DNA of 11,076 nt from Rhodospirillaceae bacterium (GTDB lineage Bacteria; Pseudomonadota; Alphaproteobacteria; UBA828), in assembly GCA_028819955.1 (NCBI GenBank), contig JAPPKP010000361.1, positions 1-11,076 on the forward strand, in the 5' to 3' direction. The position numbers were made by a program, and so were the translations under genes. Positions 6,497 to 11,076 of the stretch are shown piece after piece. How positions within the stretch are numbered: the stretch's first letter is position 1; every line of letters starts with the position of its first letter. The notes under the pieces are model-generated. The model saw nothing but the letters and a program-made list of their open reading frames with translations. It ran no database searches and was not told where the DNA came from.

Positions 6497-7618
6497 GTGG
6501 CCGGGCCAGTACTCGGCCTCATCGTCAACCCGATCGCCGGCATGGGCGGCAGCGTCGGGCTGAAGGGCACGGACTCGGCGGTGATCCTGAGCGAGGCGCG
6601 CGCTCGCGGCGCGGTGCCGCAGGCGGGCGCACGCGCGGCCGTGGTGCTGGATGCGCTTGCCGCCGCACGGCCCGGACTGGAGCTCCTCGCGGCTCCCGGC
6701 GAGATGGGGGAGGGGCTCGCCCGCGACGCGGGCCTCTGCCCGACCGTCGTGGGCGCCCCGGCCGTGGGCGAGACCAGCGCGGCAGACACGCGCAGGGCGG
6801 CCGACGCGATGGCGGCCGCCGGCGCCCGGCTCATAGTCTTCGCCGGCGGCGACGGCACCGCCCGCGACATGGCGGCCGCCTTGGACGACCGAGTGCCCGT
6901 GATCGGCGTACCGGCCGGGGTGAAGATGCACTCGGCGGTCTATGCCACCAGCCCCCGCGCAGCCGCGGACCTCGCGCTCAGGGCGCTCGCCCAGGACATC
7001 GACGCTCGGCCCCGCGAGGTGATGGATATCGACGAAGAGGCGTTCCGCGCGGGCAGCGTTTCGGCAAGGCTTTACGGTTATTTGCCAGTTCCTTATGCCC
7101 CTGGCCTCACCCAGAGCGTTAAGGCGGGCGGGGTCAGCAGCGACCGCGAGGCGCTCAGCGGCATCGCGGCCGAGATCGCGGGGCGGATGGAGGCCGGGCG
7201 GGTCTATATCCTGGGGCCCGGCACCACCACGCGCGCGGTCGCTGACGCGCTCGGCCTGCCCAAGACCCTGCTCGGCGTCGACCTGGTGCGGGACGCGGCG
7301 GTGATCGGCGCCGACGCGACCGAGGAGGGTATTCTGCGCGCGCTGGCGGAGAGCCGCCCCGGCGCCATCGTCGTCACGCCCATCGGCGGGCAGGGGCACT
7401 TTCTCGGGCGCGGCAACCAGCAGATCGGCGCGCGCGTAGTACGCGCAGTCGGCCTCGACCGGCTGCTCGTCGCGGCGACGCCGGAAAAGCTCTCATCGCT
7501 GCGCGACGGCACGCTTCACGTCGATACCGGCGATCCCGACCTCGACCGGGCGCTCTCCGGCTGGCGGCGCGTCATCACGGGACGCGGCAACGAGACGGTG
7601 TGCCGGGTCGCCGCGTGA
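6497..7618 (+). CDS. ATP-NAD kinase family protein (COG3199/AcoX-like)
   Basis: A 373-residue cytoplasmic protein with the NAD kinase/diacylglycerol kinase fold. Visible motifs are GLIVNPIAGMGG (7-18), the nucleotide-binding AGGDGTARD (116-124), VIGVPAGVKMHSAV (135-148), a VMDIDEEAFRAG segment (175-186) and TPIGGQGHFLGRGNQQIG (294-311). That pattern belongs to the AcoX-like NAD kinase relatives (COG3199), longer than classical NAD kinases of about 290 residues. The likely reaction is phosphorylation of NAD or a related ligand using ATP or polyphosphate; this is family knowledge and not specific to this protein. Translation probably starts at GTG 6497, because only six residues precede the first conserved strand and gcvPB ends at 6486. 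The ribosome binding site is weak, suggesting translational coupling. Its tight placement behind the gcvP-like pair implies a shared pathway, perhaps supplying NADP or modifying a product. Confidence 0.7.
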   Translation: MAGPVLGLIVNPIAGMGGSVGLKGTDSAVILSEARARGAVPQAGARAAVVLDALAAARPGLELLAAPGEMGEGLARDAGLCPTVVGAPAVGETSAADTRRAADAMAAAGARLIVFAGGDGTARDMAAALDDRVPVIGVPAGVKMHSAVYATSPRAAADLALRALAQDIDARPREVMDIDEEAFRAGSVSARLYGYLPVPYAPGLTQSVKAGGVSSDREALSGIAAEIAGRMEAGRVYILGPGTTTRAVADALGLPKTLLGVDLVRDAAVIGADATEEGILRALAESRPGAIVVTPIGGQGHFLGRGNQQIGARVVRAVGLDRLLVAATPEKLSSLRDGTLHVDTGDPDLDRALSGWRRVITGRGNETVCRVAA

Positions 7619-7633
7619 TTCGTCCGCCTTCAC

Positions 7634-7662
7634 TTGAGCCTGAACGGGGCTTCCCGCAGGAT
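7634..7662 (+). promoter_or_regulatory. Weak promoter-like sequence before the Gfo/Idh gene
   Basis: TTGAGC (7634-7639), 17 bases, then CAGGAT (7657-7662), followed by a small GCGGC/GCCGC hairpin (7664-7668/7673-7677). The 76-base gap (7619-7694) is longer than others in the upstream unit, so a fresh promoter is plausible, but the -10 is poor and read-through is equally possible. Confidence 0.2.
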
Positions 7663-7694
7663 GGCGGCGCCTGCCGCGGCGGGGAGTAGGGGAG

Positions 7695-8705
7695 ATGAAG
7701 GAACTTTCCTGGGGCGTGCTCGGCGCCTCGACATTCGCCATCGAACACATGATTCCTGCGTTGCAGCAGGCAAAGGGTGTGCGCGTCCACGCTATCGCGA
7801 GCCGCGAGCTGGCCAAGGCGGAGGCGGTGGCCGAGAAGTTCGGCCTGGCGCAGGCCTACGGCGACTACGAGTCCCTGCTCGCCGATCCCGCCATCGACGT
7901 GATCTACAATCCGCTGCCCAACCACCTCCACGTCCCCTGGACGGCGAAGGCGGCGCGCGCCGGAAAGCACGTCCTCTGCGAGAAGCCGATCGCGCTGGAC
8001 GCCGAAGAGGCCGCCTCGCTCATCGCGGTCCGGGACGAGACCGGCGTGCAGATCCAGGAGGCCTATGTCGTCATTCATCACCCGCAGTGGCAGCGGGTTC
8101 GAGAGCTGGTGCGGGCGGGCCGCATCGGCACCCTGCGGGCGATCCAGGGCTGGTTCAGCTTCAGGCTGGATGATCCCGACAACTACCGCAACAAGCGCGA
8201 GATGGGCGGCGGCCCGCTGCTCGACATCGGCGTCTACCCGTTGCTGACCGGGCGCTACATCTTCGAGGCCGAGCCGCTACGGGCCTTCGCCTCTATCGAG
8301 CGCGACCCTGCGAGCGGAGTCGACGTGCTGACGAGCGCGACACTGGCCTTCCCGACCGGCGTGCTGACCTTCACCTGCGCCATGGGCCTCGTGTTCCACC
8401 AGCACATGGCGATCCACGGCACGGAGGCGCGGATTGAGCTGCCCGACCCCTTCGCCCAGCACTTTACCCGCAACGCGCGCATCTCGATCCTCGGCCCACG
8501 CGATATCTGGGCGCCGATTGACGCGGAGGTCGAGACCGTGGAGCGGGCCAACCAGTACGTGCCGCAGGCGGAACGGTTCTGCGCCGCGGTGCGGGGCGAG
8601 GCGCCGCCGTTCTTCCCGCTGGAGGAGTCGGTCAAGATGATGCGAGCGCTCGATGCGCTGGTGCGCTCAGGTGAGAGCGGCCGGTGGGAGGAGGTCGGGG
8701 CCTGA
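7695..8705 (+). CDS. Gfo/Idh/MocA family sugar dehydrogenase (possible D-apiose dehydrogenase-like)
   Basis: A 336-residue NAD(P)-dependent oxidoreductase. The Rossmann start is WGVLGAS (6-12), the classic EKP motif is E96-K97-P98 in GKHVLCEKPIALDAEEA, and the catalytic segment GGGPLLDIGVYP (171-182) carries D177 and Y181, Y181 being where many members have His. Family members oxidise the hydroxyl or anomeric carbon of sugars and cyclitols, often giving lactones. The next gene resembles a sugar-acid lactonase (ApnL), and ApsD, the D-apiose dehydrogenase that makes apionolactone, belongs to this family. A dehydrogenase-lactonase pair is therefore a reasonable reading, though substrate cannot be read from the sequence. 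ATG 7695 has GGGGAG both at -14 and directly before it. There is no signal peptide, so it is cytoplasmic, unlike periplasmic GFOR. Confidence 0.75.
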   Translation: MKELSWGVLGASTFAIEHMIPALQQAKGVRVHAIASRELAKAEAVAEKFGLAQAYGDYESLLADPAIDVIYNPLPNHLHVPWTAKAARAGKHVLCEKPIALDAEEAASLIAVRDETGVQIQEAYVVIHHPQWQRVRELVRAGRIGTLRAIQGWFSFRLDDPDNYRNKREMGGGPLLDIGVYPLLTGRYIFEAEPLRAFASIERDPASGVDVLTSATLAFPTGVLTFTCAMGLVFHQHMAIHGTEARIELPDPFAQHFTRNARISILGPRDIWAPIDAEVETVERANQYVPQAERFCAAVRGEAPPFFPLEESVKMMRALDALVRSGESGRWEEVGA

Positions 8706-8735
8706 GCGCCCGGTGCCGCCTGTCGCGCGCGCTGC

Positions 8736-8741
8736 TATAAC
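8736..8741 (+). promoter_or_regulatory. -10-like TATAAC before the lactonase-like gene
   Basis: TATAAC in the context GCTGCTATAACGG, closely resembling the box before the transaminase (GCTATAATCG). It lies 31 bases before the ATG at 8773; GTGCCG (8713-8718) is a weak -35 at 17 bases. An internal promoter in the 67-base gap is possible. Confidence 0.28.
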
Positions 8742-8772
8742 GGGCCGGACCGGACGGGGCAGGGAAGGGGAC

Positions 8773-10752
8773 ATGACCACGGCACCGAGCGAGGCGCTCA
8801 GGCTCTACGGCACCGAGCAGGAGAGGCCGGAAGCGCAGACTCTCACCGCCGGCGCGCTCACGGCCACGCTCGAGGCCGGCAAGCTGCGCTGGATCCGCTA
8901 CGGCGGCACCGAGGCGCTGCGCGGCCTCGCCTTCGTCGTGCGCGGCGCTGGCTGGGAGACCCGTGCTCCGCAGATCGTCAACCTGGAGATCGAGGAAGAA
9001 GGCGGCGGCTTTCGCATTGGCTACGACGGGCGCATCGAGTCCCCCGACGGCGTGCTCGACTTCCGGGCCGAGATCGTGGCGGAGAGCGAGCGCAGCCTGG
9101 TCTTCACTGTGGACTTCGAGCCCGAGGGCGATTTCAGGACCAGCCGGACGGGCTTCGTCGTGCTGCACCCGGTGGAAGGCGTCGCGGGCGAGGCCTGCGC
9201 CATCACCCACAGCGACGGCACGGTGGAGGAGACCGCCTTCCCCGGCCTGATCATGCCGTTGCAGCCCTTCTACGACATCGCCGCCATGCGCCACCGGGTC
9301 TCGCCGGGGGTCTGGCTCACCTGCGCTTTCGAGGGCGCCGACCCGTGGGAGACCGAGGACCAGCGCAACTGGACCGATGCCTCCTACAAGACCTATTACC
9401 GACCGCTCGCGCTGCCCTTCCCCTACACGCTGGCTGCGGGAGAGAAGCTGCGGCAGGTCGCGACGCTCACCATCGAGGGGGGCGCTGCGGCCGTGGCGAC
9501 CGGGGCGGGCGGCGACGGGGCGATCGAGATCGCCCTCGGCGGCGCGACCGGGACCCACATGCCGGAGATCGGGCTCGGCGTCGCCAACCTGGAACGCGAC
9601 CACCTGGACCATGGGCTCGACCTGCTCAAGGCGCTGGGGCCCGGGCACCTCGTCTGCGAGTGCGACCCGCGGGACCCATACGCGGCGGATGCGCTCGCCG
9701 CCGGCAGGGGGCTGGCCGAGGCCCTCGATGCCGAGGTCGTGCTGGAGATCACGGTTCCCTGCGAGCGGCCGGTGGCCGACGAGCTGGCGCAGGCCGCCGA
9801 GATCGCCGCGCATGCCGGGCTCAAGCCCGACGCCATCGTGCCGGAGCAGGCGCGGCTCCTGAAGTTCACCCTGGAGAAGATCCCGGCCCTCGGTATTCCC
9901 GACTTCGACGAGGTCTACGGCGCGGCCCGCGCGGCCTTTCCGGGCGTGCGGCTGGGCGGCGGAGTCTTCACCAACTTCACCGAGCTCAACCGCAACTGCG
10001 CCACGCCGGACCTCTTCGACTTCCTCACGCATGCCACCTGCGCCGTGGTGCACGAGCCGGACGATAGCTCGGTGATCGAGACGCTGCAGACGCTGCCGGA
10101 CATCGTCGCCTCGGCCAAGGCGTGGGCCGGCGGCAAGCCCTACCGAATTGCGCCGAGCGCCATCGGCATGCGCTTCAACCCCTACGGGCAGGACGTCCAC
10201 CAGAACGGCGACAACGGGCGCTACTCCTTCAACCGCCAGGACCCGCGCCACCGCGCCCTGCTCGGCGCGGCCTTCACCCTCGGCTACGCCGCCCGCGTGG
10301 CGCCGCTCGGCCTGGAGGCGCTGGCGATCGGCCAGCCTTCCGGTGCGCTCGGCATGGTCTACCGCAGGACCGAGCATCCGCAGCCCTGGTTCGACGATCT
10401 CGATGGGCCGGCGGTGATGCCGCTCTATCACATCGTGGCGGCGCTCGCGGCGGCGAAGGGAACGGCGGTCCGCGCCGTGACCAGCGGCGATCCCACGCAA
10501 GTGCTGGGCCTCGCCTACGAGCACGGGGGCGGCACCCTGCTCTGGCTCGCCAACCTCACGTCAAGACCGCAAACGGTGACCGTCTCGGGCCTCCTGGGCG
10601 GCACGGCCACCGTCGGCCGGCTGGATTCGAGCAACTTCGTGGACGCGGTGACCGACCCCGCGGACTTCGCGTCATCCCTGGGCCAGTCGGGCGACCCGAG
10701 CCGCATAGAGTTGGCACCGTTCGCGGTCTCGCGTATCGAGCTCAGCGCCTAG
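8773..10752 (+). CDS. apnL: D-apionate lactonase-like protein (ApnL family)
   Basis: A 659-residue protein read as three parts: an N-terminal beta-rich domain (about 25-235), a central (beta/alpha)8 barrel (about 260-560) and a C-terminal beta domain (about 565-659). The plan and several strings fit my recollection of the ApnL family, which opens D-apionolactone to D-apionate in oxidative apiose catabolism: WETEDQRNWTDASYKTY (192-208), LGGGVFTNFTELNRN (394-408), FLTHATCAVVHEPDDSSVIETL (417-438) and IAPSAIGMRFNPYG (459-472). The barrel carries several acidic residues that could be catalytic, but I cannot assign them. No signal peptide is visible. The start at ATG 8773 follows AGGGAAGGGG (8761-8770); the frame stays open 120 bases further into the preceding gene, without family support. 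It follows a Gfo/Idh dehydrogenase and precedes an aldolase. ApnL is moderately secure as a family, less so as a function; a glycoside hydrolase-like role is the alternative. Confidence 0.6.
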   Translation: MTTAPSEALRLYGTEQERPEAQTLTAGALTATLEAGKLRWIRYGGTEALRGLAFVVRGAGWETRAPQIVNLEIEEEGGGFRIGYDGRIESPDGVLDFRAEIVAESERSLVFTVDFEPEGDFRTSRTGFVVLHPVEGVAGEACAITHSDGTVEETAFPGLIMPLQPFYDIAAMRHRVSPGVWLTCAFEGADPWETEDQRNWTDASYKTYYRPLALPFPYTLAAGEKLRQVATLTIEGGAAAVATGAGGDGAIEIALGGATGTHMPEIGLGVANLERDHLDHGLDLLKALGPGHLVCECDPRDPYAADALAAGRGLAEALDAEVVLEITVPCERPVADELAQAAEIAAHAGLKPDAIVPEQARLLKFTLEKIPALGIPDFDEVYGAARAAFPGVRLGGGVFTNFTELNRNCATPDLFDFLTHATCAVVHEPDDSSVIETLQTLPDIVASAKAWAGGKPYRIAPSAIGMRFNPYGQDVHQNGDNGRYSFNRQDPRHRALLGAAFTLGYAARVAPLGLEALAIGQPSGALGMVYRRTEHPQPWFDDLDGPAVMPLYHIVAALAAAKGTAVRAVTSGDPTQVLGLAYEHGGGTLLWLANLTSRPQTVTVSGLLGGTATVGRLDSSNFVDAVTDPADFASSLGQSGDPSRIELAPFAVSRIELSA

Positions 10753-10791
10753 GCCGACAGAGCAATCCGACGGATCGAAAAAGGGAAGGAC

Positions 10792-11076
10792 ATGGCAGAA
10801 TTCGCCCTCAAGGAGATGTCCCGACACGGCCGGCTCAAGGTCGGCACTTTCCTGGTCGAGTTCAGCACGCCGGGGATCGGCCAGATCCTCAAGGCCGCCG
10901 GCTGCGAGTACGTGCTGCTCGACATGGAGCATTCGGGCTTCGGCTTCGACACGGTGAAGCAGATGCTGCGCTACATGCAGGCGGGCGACATGCCGGCGAT
11001 CGTGCGGGTGCCCTCGCGCGAGTACCACCATGCGGCGCGCGCCATGGACATGGGGGCCGAGGGCATCATGCTGCCC
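10792..11076 (+). CDS. HpcH/HpaI-type aldolase, N-terminal part
   Basis: The first 95 residues are present; the gene runs off the right edge. The pattern is that of the class II, metal-dependent HpcH/HpaI aldolase family: KVGTFLVEFSTPGIGQILKA (15-34), YVLLDMEHSG (40-49) with D44, E46 and the base-like H47, IVRVPS (70-75) with carboxylate-binding R72, and GAEGIMLP (88-95), which leads into the metal-binding strand of full-length members of about 250 residues. These enzymes reversibly split 2-keto-(3-deoxy) acids into pyruvate plus an aldehyde. The metal ligands lie beyond the window, so completeness cannot be judged. ATG 10792 follows AAGGGAAGGA (10781-10790) after a 39-base gap from the lactonase-like gene, so co-transcription is likely. 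Context suggests cleavage of a sugar-acid product from the upstream enzymes. Confidence 0.78.
   Translation, partial: MAEFALKEMSRHGRLKVGTFLVEFSTPGIGQILKAAGCEYVLLDMEHSGFGFDTVKQMLRYMQAGDMPAIVRVPSREYHHAARAMDMGAEGIMLP

Noticed and set aside
8653..8772. Earlier start for the lactonase-like gene, overlapping the dehydrogenase gene
   Set aside because: The extra 40 residues are Arg/Gly-rich shadow sequence; a strong ribosome binding site and a -10-like box support the ATG at 8773.
8632..10524. Long minus-strand open frame of about 630 codons opposite the lactonase-like gene
   Set aside because: Such frames are common opposite high-GC genes. Its product is low-complexity (Arg, Gly, Val, Asp) and matches nothing I recognise, while the plus strand gives a coherent protein.
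1..11076. CRISPR array, insertion sequence, tRNA or phage gene
   Set aside because: No regularly spaced repeats, transposase-like protein, cloverleaf-compatible stretch or integrase was seen on either strand.

Overview
The window reads as high-GC chromosomal DNA from an alphaproteobacterium. The basis is a strong G/C third-position bias, the N-terminus of a DXS-like protein at the left edge, and an almost residue-for-residue match of the second gene to rhizobial pyridoxamine-pyruvate transaminase. It holds nine protein genes, two of them cut by the window edges. No tRNA, rRNA, CRISPR array, insertion sequence or prophage gene was seen. No gap without a gene exceeds 300 bases.

Layout, left to right. 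(1) 1-53, minus: the first 17 codons of a probable dxs, facing away from the rest. (2) 299-1477, plus: a PLP-fold class V transaminase of the PPAT type, preceded by a TATAAT box and a perfect 10-bp hairpin placed about where its transcript would begin. (3) 1478-1588: a convergent gap packed with G+C-rich stem-loops, probably a two-way terminator. (4) 3366-1589, minus: a two-gene unit, a solo LamB/YcsF (PxpA-like) protein followed by an LLM-class flavin- or F420-dependent oxidoreductase. (5) 3497-7618, plus: a tight unit of a GcvPA-like protein, a GcvPB-like protein (ATGA overlap) and a COG3199-type ATP-NAD kinase-like protein (10-bp gap). Units 4 and 5 are divergent and share a 130-bp control region with a plausible promoter facing each way. 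(6) 7695-11076, plus: a Gfo/Idh/MocA dehydrogenase, a large protein resembling D-apionate lactonase (ApnL), and the start of an HpcH/HpaI-type aldolase. These look like the steps of a sugar-to-lactone-to-acid-to-cleavage pathway.

The most interesting part is unit 5 with its divergent neighbour. The GcvPA/GcvPB pair keeps the fold, the heterodimer arrangement and the PLP lysine of glycine decarboxylase. It has lost two sequence blocks that are nearly invariant in real glycine decarboxylases, and no gcvT, gcvH or lpd is present in the window. It is therefore a candidate for a glycine-decarboxylase-like enzyme with a different substrate or acceptor, with the kinase-like protein as a probable partner. 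Unit 6 is a second point of interest: an apiose-type oxidative module joined to an aldolase rather than to the known oxidoisomerase/decarboxylase steps, at least as far as the window shows. All family assignments were made by reading the protein sequences from memory of the families; no database search was run.
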